Below, piece after piece: positions 56,272 to 64,000 of a DNA stretch of 64,000 nt. Each line of letters starts with the position of its first letter. The first letter of the stretch is position 1. The notes beneath the pieces are model-generated. The model did not search any database and was not told the origin of the DNA. It saw only the letters and a list, made by a program, of their open reading frames with translations. Both the position numbers and the translations under genes were made by a program. This DNA is from Moraxellaceae bacterium. Its GTDB lineage: Bacteria; Pseudomonadota; Gammaproteobacteria; Pseudomonadales; Moraxellaceae. The stretch spans positions 310,001-374,000 of the forward strand of contig JAQZBP010000003.1 of the NCBI GenBank assembly GCA_029237815.1, given 5' to 3'.

Positions 56272-56877
56272 ATGGAAGGCTTGACCACCCGCCAGGCTGA
56301 AATCCTGGAGTTCATCCGCGAAAACATCGACCGTACCGGCATGGCGCCGACCCGGGCGGAGGTCGCGCTCCGTTTCGGCTTCAAGTCGAAGAACGCTGCT
56401 GCCGACCACCTGCGCGCGCTCGAGCACAAGGGCTACATCAAGCTGCACGCCGAGCTCTCTCGCGGCATCCAGCTGCTCGAGGAGTCCGACCCCGACCTGA
56501 TTCCCATCATCGGTTCCGTGGCGGCGGGCCTGCCCATCGAGGCGATCGAGAACCACGATCACGCCCTGCCCGTGCCGCAAGGCATGTTCAGCAAGCGGCC
56601 GACCTACCTGCTGCGCGTCAAGGGCGATTCCATGAAGGACGCCGGCATCCTCGAGGGCGACCTGATTGCCGTGTACAAGACCAGCATCGCCCGCAAGGGC
56701 CAGATCGTGGTCGCGCGCATCGACAACGAGGTGACGGTGAAGTACCTCGACCAGGAAGACGGCAAAATGAAGCTGGTACCGGCCAACATGAACTACCAAC
56801 CCATCTTCGTGTCACCGGATGACATGGTGATCGAGGGCGTGTTCGTCGGGCTCATCCGCGATTCCTTCAGCCACTAG
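56272..56877 (+). CDS. lexA: SOS repressor LexA
   Basis: A 201-residue repressor. The N-terminal winged helix (TTRQAEILEFIRENIDRTGMAPTRAE) binds the operator. The self-cleavage site is Ala85-Gly86 (SVAAGLP), the catalytic serine is Ser120 in KGDSMKDAGI, and the general base is Lys157 in NEVTVKYL. These match E. coli residues 84-85, 119 and 156 with a one-residue shift. A GAGGAAA ribosome site precedes the ATG. The operator lies upstream and a perfect terminator downstream. Confidence 0.97.
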   Translation: MEGLTTRQAEILEFIRENIDRTGMAPTRAEVALRFGFKSKNAAADHLRALEHKGYIKLHAELSRGIQLLEESDPDLIPIIGSVAAGLPIEAIENHDHALPVPQGMFSKRPTYLLRVKGDSMKDAGILEGDLIAVYKTSIARKGQIVVARIDNEVTVKYLDQEDGKMKLVPANMNYQPIFVSPDDMVIEGVFVGLIRDSFSH

Positions 56878-56912
56878 TTCTCCCGTCGAACTCGCGGACA
56901 GCCACCGCGCCA

Positions 56913-56945
56913 GCAAAAAGCCCGGACACTATCCGGGCTTTTTGC
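56913..56945 (+). terminator. Terminator of lexA (bidirectional)
   Basis: A 14-bp stem (GCAAAAAGCCCGGA with its complement) and a CACTA loop; the arms supply T runs on both strands between lexA and the convergent acyltransferase gene. Confidence 0.9.
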
Positions 56946-56959
56946 GATCTGCGGCAGCC

Positions 56960-57814
56960 TCAGGTCTGGCCCTTGCGCCTGATCAGCCGCTGGCGCCACC
57001 AGCTCCAGTCGTGGTCCCTGGCGCGAATCGCAAAAAGCTCGTCCATCTGCCGGTAGATCGCCTTCTCCACCTCGTGCCGCACCTGCCACTGCGCGTGGCG
57101 GTTGTGCGCCGCCGCCTGCAGGTGCCGGGTCGGAATGCGCTCGCCGAACATGAAGTACATCTTCTCCGGCCGGGGCAGCGGGCTGCCGGCCACGCCGGTG
57201 GCCAGGGGCATTACGGTATCGCCGCCGCGGAAGACACGGTCGAGCAGACCGGTTCGCCGGGCCAGCCGTCCGGCCCAGGAGCGCTGGAAGGTCTTGCTGT
57301 CGTAGCGGATGTCCAGCGCGTCATCGGCGCCGATGGCAGCGAAGGGAATGATGTCGTAGCCATGCTCCATGGCCATGCGCGCGAAGCCGGTGCGGCGCTT
57401 CCAGACCAGCCGGTATTCCTCGCCGGCGTTTTTCATCACCTCCCGCGCGCCACCGGGGTAAACCATGATGTGGGCCCCCGATTCCATGAGCCGCGCGCAG
57501 TTCTCCGGCGTGCCGTCCACGGCGCCGAAGCGCAGCAGCATCCGGCCCCAGACCGGCGTCACGAAGTGGAAGTGATCCCCCAGCGAGCGCAGGAATATCC
57601 CGGTGTGCTCGTAGACGCCCTGCACCATCAGCGGCGAGTCGATCACGCCATAGATGGTGTGGTTGCCGACATAGAGCGCCGGGCGCGCGGCATCCAGGTG
57701 TTCGAGACCGAAGAACTGCGGGGCGAACCAGAAGCGGCGCGGCCCCAGCAGGGTGCGGAGCAGCGCGCGCGGCGGGGGTGAAAAATCCAGGGGGTCTGGC
57801 AGGCGACGGGACAT
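56960..57814 (-). CDS. Lysophospholipid acyltransferase family protein
   Basis: A 284-residue PlsC-superfamily protein likely to acylate a lysophospholipid or alcohol at the inner membrane. The catalytic region reads YVGNHTIYGVIDSPLM; the spacing between His and Asp is six residues rather than the usual four. VYPGGAREVMKNAGEEYRLVWK corresponds to the glycerol-phosphate binding block. The long N-terminal extension possible upstream is left out because the ATG at 57814 gives a good family fit. It is convergent with lexA and divergent from the AarF-type gene. Confidence 0.8.
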   Translation of the reverse strand: MSRRLPDPLDFSPPPRALLRTLLGPRRFWFAPQFFGLEHLDAARPALYVGNHTIYGVIDSPLMVQGVYEHTGIFLRSLGDHFHFVTPVWGRMLLRFGAVDGTPENCARLMESGAHIMVYPGGAREVMKNAGEEYRLVWKRRTGFARMAMEHGYDIIPFAAIGADDALDIRYDSKTFQRSWAGRLARRTGLLDRVFRGGDTVMPLATGVAGSPLPRPEKMYFMFGERIPTRHLQAAAHNRHAQWQVRHEVEKAIYRQMDELFAIRARDHDWSWWRQRLIRRKGQT

Positions 57815-57942
57815 GGACAGGCTTGGTCGTGAAGTATTCCCGCATGATAGCCAGTCACTCATCCCCCGGCACCCGCCGAGGAGGCCAGCCTGCTCCTGTT
57901 TCGGGTAGAATGCGCGCCTCACTGTGCCGCCCGGACCTACCG

Positions 57943-59328
57943 ATGAGCGACAACCCGCATCAGATGAAGCGCCTCAAGACCGGCGCCTTCGAGCGCCGAC
58001 TCTCCCTGGCCAAGGCCGGCCTGGTGGCCGGCACCCGCTTCGCCGCCGGTGCTGCGGGCTCCATGTTCGCGAGTCCGGAGGACCGCGAGGAGCGCCGCCG
58101 CCGCAACGTCGCCGAACAGGCCCAGTACCTGGTGCGCGAGCTCGGCAAGCTGAAGGGTTCCGTGGTGAAGATCGGCCAGATGATGGCGCTCTACGGCGAG
58201 CATTTCCTGCCGGAAGAGATCACCCGCGCCCTGCACCAGCTCAACGACGACACCACGGCCCTCACCTGGAGCGCGCTGGAGCCGACCGTGCGCCAGCAGC
58301 TCGGCGACACCCGCTTCGCCGAACTCGCCATCGATCCCGAGCCGCTGGGCGCGGCCTCGCTGGCCCAGGTGCATCGGGCCCGGCGCCGGAGCGACGGCAC
58401 CGAACTCGTACTCAAGATCCAGTATCCGGGCGTGGCCGAGGCCATCGACTCCGACCTCAACCTCGTCACGCAGATGCTGCGCCTGACCAAGGCCGTGCCG
58501 CAGACGCGCGAGTTCGAGGAATGGCTGGACGAGGTGCGCATGATGATGCACCGCGAGGTGAACTACCGGCAGGAAGCGGAAACCACCCGCCTTTTCTACT
58601 CCTACCTGCGCAATGACGACCGCTACATTGTCCCGCGCATTTACCCGGAGTACTGCACGGACACCGTGCTGTGCATGAGCTTCGAGCGCGGCGTCCCCAT
58701 CAACAGCCCCATCGTGTTGGGCCTTCCGCAAGAGCGCCGCAACCGCATCGCCGAGGCCGCGCTCGACATCTGCTGCCGCGAAGTCTTCGAATGGGGCGAG
58801 ATCCAGACCGACCCCAACTTCGGCAACTATCTCGTCCGCCTGGGCGAAAAGGACGGCGACACCGATCGTATCGTGCTGCTGGACTTCGGCGCCGTGCGCG
58901 ACTTCCCGGAGGACCTGCTCGCGCTCGCCCGCAAGCTGACCCGCGCCGCCTTCTTCCGGGACCGTACCGCCATGCTGGCCGCGATGAAGGGCTTCAGCTT
59001 CTTCGACAACATGCCGGACAGCGTGAAGACCAGCCTGGCCGAACTGTTCTTCCTGGCCATCGAGCCCTTCTCCGACCTGTCGACGGCGCCGGCAGAGGCG
59101 CTCACGCCCGAGGGACGCTATGACTGGGCAAAGGGACGGCTGCACGCCCGAGTCGCCACCTTCGCGGCGAAATCCGCGGCGACGCGGCATTTCTCGGTGC
59201 CGCCCAAGGAAGTCATGTTCATCAGTCGCAAGTTCATGGGCGCCTACACCTTCATGACCGTGATCGGCGCCCAGATCCATGCGCGCTCGCTGCTGGAGCC
59301 CTACCTCGGGCAGGAAGCGGGCAAGTGA
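57943..59328 (+). CDS. AarF/UbiB-type atypical kinase
   Basis: A 461-residue ABC1-family protein. The KxGQ motif (SVVKIGQMMALYGEHFLP) and the Ala-rich loop (GAASLAQVHRARR) are typical. The nucleotide-binding lysine is in LVLKIQYPGV, and QTDPNFGNY and LLDFGAVRDF form the catalytic and metal-binding motifs. UbiB-type proteins support ubiquinone production or membrane lipid handling, but UbiB itself has C-terminal membrane helices, which are not evident here, so this may be a soluble paralogue. The start ATG at 57943 suits the family better than longer options. Confidence 0.85.
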   Translation: MSDNPHQMKRLKTGAFERRLSLAKAGLVAGTRFAAGAAGSMFASPEDREERRRRNVAEQAQYLVRELGKLKGSVVKIGQMMALYGEHFLPEEITRALHQLNDDTTALTWSALEPTVRQQLGDTRFAELAIDPEPLGAASLAQVHRARRRSDGTELVLKIQYPGVAEAIDSDLNLVTQMLRLTKAVPQTREFEEWLDEVRMMMHREVNYRQEAETTRLFYSYLRNDDRYIVPRIYPEYCTDTVLCMSFERGVPINSPIVLGLPQERRNRIAEAALDICCREVFEWGEIQTDPNFGNYLVRLGEKDGDTDRIVLLDFGAVRDFPEDLLALARKLTRAAFFRDRTAMLAAMKGFSFFDNMPDSVKTSLAELFFLAIEPFSDLSTAPAEALTPEGRYDWAKGRLHARVATFAAKSAATRHFSVPPKEVMFISRKFMGAYTFMTVIGAQIHARSLLEPYLGQEAGK

Positions 59329-59341
59329 GCCCGGAATGAAG

Positions 59342-59369
59342 GAAAAAGGCGCCTGCGGGCGCCTTTTTC
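59342..59369 (+). terminator. Terminator of the AarF-type gene
   Basis: A perfect 12-bp stem (GAAAAAGGCGCC / GGCGCCTTTTTC) with a TGCG loop, 13 bases after the stop. The remaining bases to the kinase start (59370-59636) hold no other gene. Confidence 0.92.
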
Positions 59370-59636
59370 GTGTGTGCTCTCCCGCAGAAGAGGTAGTGTG
59401 GCGCCTGCCACCCGCACCCAGCTTGCGACGCGGAACGGGGACGCCCTCTTCACTCAGGCGACGACCGTCGCGCAGGCCCGACATAACGCCGTCCGGCTTG
59501 ACGCCACGCACTTCATTTCAATGCAAGGATAAGGTAATTAAACAGTGATGCCGGTCACAGCCGGTCGCCACTCCCCCAATGGACAAAAAGACGCGCCACG
59601 AGCGCGCCAGCCCCAGCCAGTGAGGCTCCACTTCAA

Positions 59637-62348
59637 ATGCTTCAGCAGATCGGCAAATACCGGATAGAGGGCACGCTCGGCCATGGTGCCATGGGCGTGG
59701 TGTACCGCGGCATGGACGATTCCCTCCAGCGTCCGGTGGCCATCAAGACCATCCACGCGCACCTGCTCGGCGACGAGTTCGGCGAGCAGCTGCTCATGCG
59801 CTTCAAGACCGAGGCGCTGGCGGCCGCCCGCTGCCAGCACAACAACATCGTCACGGTCTACGATTTCGGCCAGCACGACGGCATGCCCTATATCGCGATG
59901 GAGTTCGTGAAGGGGCGCGGCCTCGACGACATCATCAAGGAGGCCGGTGGCGCCCTGCCCCTCAAGCGCATCAACACCATCCTGATGGGCATCTGCCGCG
60001 GCCTGCACTTCGCGCACCAGCAGGGCATCGTGCACCGCGACATCAAGCCGGCCAACGTGATGGTGCTGGAAGGCGACGCGGTCAAGATCGCCGATTTCGG
60101 CATCGCCCGCATCCCGACCTCCGACCTGACGCAGATCGGCTCGCAGCTCGGTACGCCATCGTACATGCCGCCCGAGCAGCGCGACGGCGTGGAAGTCGAC
60201 CAGCGCGCGGACATCTTCGCGCTCGGCGTGATCATCTTCGAGATGCTGGCCAAGTGCCCGGACATTCCCGAGACCTTGCGCGTGCAGACCGTGCAGGCCC
60301 TGAAGGAGCTGCCGCCCAGCAAGAAGCTGGACCGCAACCAGCATTTCCCGCGCAGCATCGCCGCTTTCCTGGAGAAGTGCCTGAGCCCGGAAGCCGCCAC
60401 CCGCTTCGCCAACATGGCGCAGGTGGTGGAAGGCTACAAGCAGGCCCAGCTCAACATGCGAGGCAACGCGGCCGCCCCCGCCGGCGGCGACCCCGACGCG
60501 ACGCAGATCGGCGGCGCGCCTGCGCGTCCCGCCCGCGTCCTGCCGCCGACCAAACCGGCCGAACCCGAGCCTGATGAAGTCGCGCCGGTGCGGCGTGCCT
60601 TCCCGGTACTGGACGCCATCCGTGCGCTCAAGGCGCTGGACCCCGTGCTCAACGACGACTGGCACGACCGCCTCTGCGCCATGCTGGAACCGCTGGACGA
60701 GCAGGGCCGCCAACGCGTCTACACCAACGTGATCAAGCCCAAGAACATCACCTGGGACGAGAAAGCCGCGAAGTACGTGTTCGAGGGCCGCCCCACCCTG
60801 CGCGACCTCACCGTCGGCCTGTCCACACCACAGCTCGCGCAGCTGGCGGACAAGCTGATGAAGACCCTGGAGGACCTGCGCAGCAATCGCGACATCATGG
60901 TGATCGCCGATGCCCTCGAAGGTGGCCTCAACACCATCGACCGCTTCAACCCCGACGAGAACCAGTCGCGCCAGAAAGAGAAGCTGAAACTGCGCGACGC
61001 CTATCTCTACGATTTCGCGCTGGCTGTCCGGCAGATGGACTTCGACCCGCCGAAGAACCAGCGCGGCCTGACCGTCGACGCCATCAAGACCTTCATCATC
61101 GAAGTCTTCATCAAGCACCAGCTCATGGGCTACTGGTTCGCGACCGTGCCGCTGTACGACCTGCGCCAGGATGAAAACCCCTTCGTGGCCAGCACCGTGG
61201 TCAAGGAAGCCCGGGTGCGCCGCTTCGACGTGGTACGCACCGCGCGCTACTACTTCCTCGTCGGTCCGGTGCTGAAGTACGAAATGAACCAGTACTCGGT
61301 GCGCCGCTTCCTCTCCGAGGACACGGCCATGGGCGGCAAGCTGGTCTACTTCAACAGCCTGGCCGTGGATCGCACCGCAGTGCACGACCCGGCGGTGCAG
61401 CAGAAGGTCAGCCACGACATCACGCGCATCATCACCATCCAGCGCCAGCTCTCCGCGCGCATCATCGAACTGGTCGACAGCTTCGACACGAACCAGCACA
61501 AGTATCTGCTGCCACTGCTCTTCAAGCCGCTGGAGGCCGACGGCACCAGCCTCGATGCCGCCATCGGCCAGCGCCTGCTCGACTACGAGCGCAATCTCGC
61601 GCGCCTCGTGCTGGGCAAGATTCCCGTAGCGCTGCGCGACCTGGCCAAGAACCAGGACGACTACGAATACCTGTTCTTCGGTCTGCGCACCTTCCTGCTG
61701 GAAGTGCTGGGCAACGTGCAGGATTTCGCGGCCCAGTCCTCCGCGCAGTGGAGCAACGAGAGCCAGGACCTGGAGCACCGCATCGCCTCCTACCTGCGCC
61801 TGCTGGAAAAGCGCAAGCCCTTCACCTTCACGCTCGAGCGTGACCAGGCCATGGCGCTGGACCCGAACCTCGACACCTCGCTGCCGGTGAAGGAGCTGAA
61901 GAAGATCGTCGACGACTGCGAGCCGGCGCTGGCCGACCTGACGGAAAAGCTGAAGGAGGCCATCAACGACGCGCAGGAGGAAATGAGCCGCACGCAGGCC
62001 ATGTTCGCGCGCGTGTTCAAGGGCAAGCAGAAGGTCGAGCCCGACGAGGTGCGTGCGGAAATCGCCAAGACCCGTCGCGACTCCTTCCTCGCCATCGTGC
62101 GCGTGCCGAAGCGCTACCTGAAGGTCACCGTCTACCTGGAATTCGAAGACCTGGTGCCGGTGGACGACAAGGTGCGCCACTACGCCTTCCCGAACGGCGA
62201 CCTCGGCTTCTCCCTGCTGCCCATCCTGGTGACGCTGCCGGAAAACAAGGACGAGTTCGACATCCGCGCCGTGCGCAAGGTGGTGGAGTTCGACCTGTTC
62301 AAGGCGGCCTCCAAGTGGAATGCCGAGGCCACCGGCGCCCTGATCTGA
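59637..62348 (+). CDS. Hanks-type Ser/Thr protein kinase with large unassigned C-terminal region
   Basis: A 903-residue soluble protein. The kinase domain (1-270) is complete: glycine loop GHGAMGVVY (15-23), VAIK with Lys37, HRDIKPANV with catalytic Asp135, DFG at 153-155 and the GTPSYMPPE activation segment. A Pro/Ala-rich linker (about 285-325) follows. The remaining ~580 residues match no domain I know; they are helical and charged, with a stretch like VIKPKNITWDEKAAKYVFEG and a long coiled-coil-like part near 730-790. There is no membrane helix, PASTA repeat or forkhead domain. A ribosome site is weak (GAGG 13 bases before ATG). Confidence 0.88.
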   Translation: MLQQIGKYRIEGTLGHGAMGVVYRGMDDSLQRPVAIKTIHAHLLGDEFGEQLLMRFKTEALAAARCQHNNIVTVYDFGQHDGMPYIAMEFVKGRGLDDIIKEAGGALPLKRINTILMGICRGLHFAHQQGIVHRDIKPANVMVLEGDAVKIADFGIARIPTSDLTQIGSQLGTPSYMPPEQRDGVEVDQRADIFALGVIIFEMLAKCPDIPETLRVQTVQALKELPPSKKLDRNQHFPRSIAAFLEKCLSPEAATRFANMAQVVEGYKQAQLNMRGNAAAPAGGDPDATQIGGAPARPARVLPPTKPAEPEPDEVAPVRRAFPVLDAIRALKALDPVLNDDWHDRLCAMLEPLDEQGRQRVYTNVIKPKNITWDEKAAKYVFEGRPTLRDLTVGLSTPQLAQLADKLMKTLEDLRSNRDIMVIADALEGGLNTIDRFNPDENQSRQKEKLKLRDAYLYDFALAVRQMDFDPPKNQRGLTVDAIKTFIIEVFIKHQLMGYWFATVPLYDLRQDENPFVASTVVKEARVRRFDVVRTARYYFLVGPVLKYEMNQYSVRRFLSEDTAMGGKLVYFNSLAVDRTAVHDPAVQQKVSHDITRIITIQRQLSARIIELVDSFDTNQHKYLLPLLFKPLEADGTSLDAAIGQRLLDYERNLARLVLGKIPVALRDLAKNQDDYEYLFFGLRTFLLEVLGNVQDFAAQSSAQWSNESQDLEHRIASYLRLLEKRKPFTFTLERDQAMALDPNLDTSLPVKELKKIVDDCEPALADLTEKLKEAINDAQEEMSRTQAMFARVFKGKQKVEPDEVRAEIAKTRRDSFLAIVRVPKRYLKVTVYLEFEDLVPVDDKVRHYAFPNGDLGFSLLPILVTLPENKDEFDIRAVRKVVEFDLFKAASKWNAEATGALI

Positions 62349-62399
62349 TCCGCCTACAGCGCTACAGCTGACCGCAGGACGGGGAAAGCGCAGGATGAC

Positions 62400-62425
62400 A
62401 GGCCGGGGCAATGCTCCGGCCTTTT
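62400..62425 (+). terminator. Terminator of the kinase gene
   Basis: AGGCCGG (62400-62406) pairs with CCGGCCT (62416-62422) and is followed by TTTTC, about 50 bases after the stop. Confidence 0.8.
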
Positions 62426-62525
62426 CATTTGCGCGCGCCTTCACCGCCGCGGCAGCGGCGGCGGCCGTCTTCCCGGCGGTCGGCTCCGGCCGGCCCGTCA
62501 TGTCCACCCGGCAAGGAGAACCGAC

Positions 62526-63938
62526 ATGTCTGCTGCAGAACTGTTCCAGGACGCCGCCCTCTGGGTACATCGCCGCCTGCAGAAACGCATTCCCTACGGT
62601 GCCACCAATCCCTTTCTTGAAGGCCCCTTTGCGCCGGTGGCGCAAGAGGCGACGGAGACCCGACTGAAGGTCAGCGGCAGCATTCCGAAGGAGTTGAACG
62701 GAATCCTCGCGCGCATCGGCCCCAATCCGCGCCATGTCGAAAACCCCGCGGCCTACCACTGGTTCCTCGGCGACGGCATGGTGCACGGCCTGAAACTCGA
62801 AGACGGCGAGGCGCGCTGGTACCGCAGCCGCTTCATCGGCACAGACAGCGTGCGCCGCGACATGGGCCTGCCCGCCCTGCCCGGCCCGCGCCGCGGCGTC
62901 ATGGACGTCGTCAACACCAACATCATCGGCCACGCCGGCCAGCTCTGGGCACTGGTGGAAGCCGGCGCGCTGCCGGTGGCGCTCACCGGCGAGCTGGAGA
63001 GCGTCGGGCATGGCCTGTTTGCCAGTGGCGTGCGCCGCGGCTTCAGCGCGCATCCGCACGCGGATCCGGCCACCGGCGAGCTGCACGCCATCTGCTATGA
63101 CGGTTTCGACCAGCGCCGCGTCTTCCACGAGGTCATCGACAACAAGGGCATGCTCGTGCGCAGCGTGGCCGTGCCGGTGCAGCACGGCCCCATGATCCAC
63201 GACTGCGCGCTGACGCAACGCCATGTGGTCATCCTCGACATGCCGGTCACCTTCTCGGTAACGCGCGCCCTGCAGGGCGCGGCACTGCCCTATGCGTGGA
63301 ATCCGAAGCACCCGGCACGCGTTGGCCTCCTGCCGCGCAACGGCGAGGCGAAAGACGTGCGCTGGTTCGGCGTCGATCCCTGCTTCGTCTTCCACACCGC
63401 CAATGCCCGCGACCTCGAGGACGGCAGCGCGATCCTCGACGTCGTCGTGCACCGGCGCATGTTCGACCGCTCGCGCCAGGGCCCTGAAGACCAGGAAGTG
63501 ACCTTCGAGCGCTGGACGCTGAATGCGCAGACCGGGCGCGTCGAACGCCGCGTGATCCATCGCGGCAGCCAGGAGTTCCCGCGCTTCGACGAGCGCCGCA
63601 GCGGCGCGCCCTACCGCTACGTCTATACCGTCGGCATCAGCGTCAGCGCGCCGCAGCCGAATGCGCTGTACCGGCACGACGTGGAGAGCGGCGAGACGAT
63701 TGCCCACGCCTACGGCGCGCGCCTGCTGTCGGGCGAAGTCGTGTTCGTGCCGCGCAGTAGCACCTCGGCCGAAGACGACGGCTGGCTGCTCTCCTTCGTG
63801 CACGACCTCGACTGCGGCCCCAGCCGTGTCGTGATCCTGAATGCCGGGGACGTGGCCGGTCCGCCGCAGGCGGTGATCGAGCTGCCGCTCCGCGTGCCGC
63901 TGGGCTTCCACGGCAACTGGATTCCCGCCACGGCCTGA
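62526..63938 (+). CDS. Carotenoid oxygenase family protein
   Basis: A 470-residue non-haem iron dioxygenase of the carotenoid-cleavage or lignostilbene dioxygenase type. The four iron-binding histidines are in place: His176 (SAHPHADP), His225 (PMIHDCAL), His290 (CFVFHTANA) and His462 (LGFHGNWIP). The seven-bladed propeller length is normal. Substrate (carotenoid, apocarotenoid or stilbene) cannot be read from sequence. AAGGAGAA precedes the ATG. No carotenoid biosynthesis genes are in the window. Confidence 0.9.
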   Translation: MSAAELFQDAALWVHRRLQKRIPYGATNPFLEGPFAPVAQEATETRLKVSGSIPKELNGILARIGPNPRHVENPAAYHWFLGDGMVHGLKLEDGEARWYRSRFIGTDSVRRDMGLPALPGPRRGVMDVVNTNIIGHAGQLWALVEAGALPVALTGELESVGHGLFASGVRRGFSAHPHADPATGELHAICYDGFDQRRVFHEVIDNKGMLVRSVAVPVQHGPMIHDCALTQRHVVILDMPVTFSVTRALQGAALPYAWNPKHPARVGLLPRNGEAKDVRWFGVDPCFVFHTANARDLEDGSAILDVVVHRRMFDRSRQGPEDQEVTFERWTLNAQTGRVERRVIHRGSQEFPRFDERRSGAPYRYVYTVGISVSAPQPNALYRHDVESGETIAHAYGARLLSGEVVFVPRSSTSAEDDGWLLSFVHDLDCGPSRVVILNAGDVAGPPQAVIELPLRVPLGFHGNWIPATA

Positions 63939-63956
63939 CACCGCGGCCATAAAAAA

Positions 63957-63981
63957 GGGCGAGGGAATTCTCCACTCGCCC
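63957..63981 (+). terminator. Terminator of the carotenoid oxygenase gene
   Basis: GGGCGAG (63957-63963) pairs with CTCGCCC (63975-63981) around an A/T-containing inner stem, 18 bases after the stop; A residues precede it. The window ends before a T tract could be confirmed for the plus strand. Confidence 0.6.
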
Positions 63982-64000
63982 AAGGCCATTTCCTTACCGT

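Noticed and set aside
59538-63989. A minus-strand open frame of 1483 codons across the kinase and carotenoid oxygenase genes
   Set aside because: It is antisense to two genes with complete motifs, and its translation is His/Arg/Ala/Val-rich, as expected from the reverse strand of GC-rich codons.

Overview
The window is GC-rich throughout (roughly two thirds G+C by eye) and reads as chromosome of a gammaproteobacterium. The evidence is neighbourhoods typical of that class: gcvR-bcp followed by tusA-like and bepA; tusDCB-tusE followed by a ybiB/trpD2-like gene; a lexA-topA neighbourhood with small conserved genes between them; and a LexA box of the CTGT-N8-ACAG type in front of lexA. A Nevskiales or Xanthomonadales-like lineage is my best guess from gene content and base composition; the sequence alone does not prove it. 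There is no rRNA, integrase, transposase, phage module or CRISPR array.

Layout. 0-3.6 kb: tail of queC, gcvR, bcp, a TusA-like sulfurtransferase and the periplasmic protease bepA. 3.7-9.5 kb: a leftward type I secretion operon (ABC exporter, HlyD-type adaptor) that continues into two predicted lipoproteins of visibly lower GC and ends in a 46-codon ORF translationally coupled to the last lipoprotein gene; no secreted substrate lies in the window. A small LuxR-type regulator points away from it. 10.7-12.1 kb: two tandem DUF4142 proteins. 12.2-28.8 kb: housekeeping genes nadA, putA, an ATM1-type ABC exporter, dodecin, a GAF-GGDEF-EAL protein, mfd, nagZ and prc.

28.9-36.7 kb is a patchier accessory-looking stretch: a 1 kb gene-free and partly AT-rich region with an 8-bp tandem repeat, a secreted polysaccharide-lyase-like protein, 11- and 12-bp polypyrimidine repeats, a GGCT-fold protein, a cardiolipin-synthase-like enzyme, tRNA-Ser, a GH16-like secreted protein lacking the usual catalytic motif, and another gene-free 0.8 kb. 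36.7-41.6 kb: an SDR dehydrogenase plus thiolase pair, then tusDCBE and the ybiB-like gene. 41.6-48.2 kb: a repeat-containing autotransporter and a 1242-residue PilZ/DUF1631/GGDEF/EAL protein. 48.4-57 kb: tRNA-Asp, an L,D-transpeptidase and LOG-family pair, small conserved genes, topA, two more conserved genes, a MOSC protein and lexA. 57-64 kb: a lysophospholipid acyltransferase, an AarF/UbiB-type kinase, a Hanks-type kinase with about 580 unassigned C-terminal residues, and a carotenoid oxygenase.

Themes: sulfur relay for tRNA thiolation (tusDCBE plus a TusA-like protein), envelope maintenance (bepA, prc, nagZ, L,D-transpeptidase, cls, acyltransferase), c-di-GMP turnover (two large proteins), DNA repair (mfd, lexA), and surface or secreted functions (type I secretion, autotransporter, two polysaccharide-directed proteins). 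The most interesting unexplained items are the type I secretion operon with its lipoproteins and coupled mini-ORF, the kinase C-terminal region, the GH16-like protein without its catalytic motif, and a family of short GTAG-headed palindromic sequences sitting directly on stop codons.
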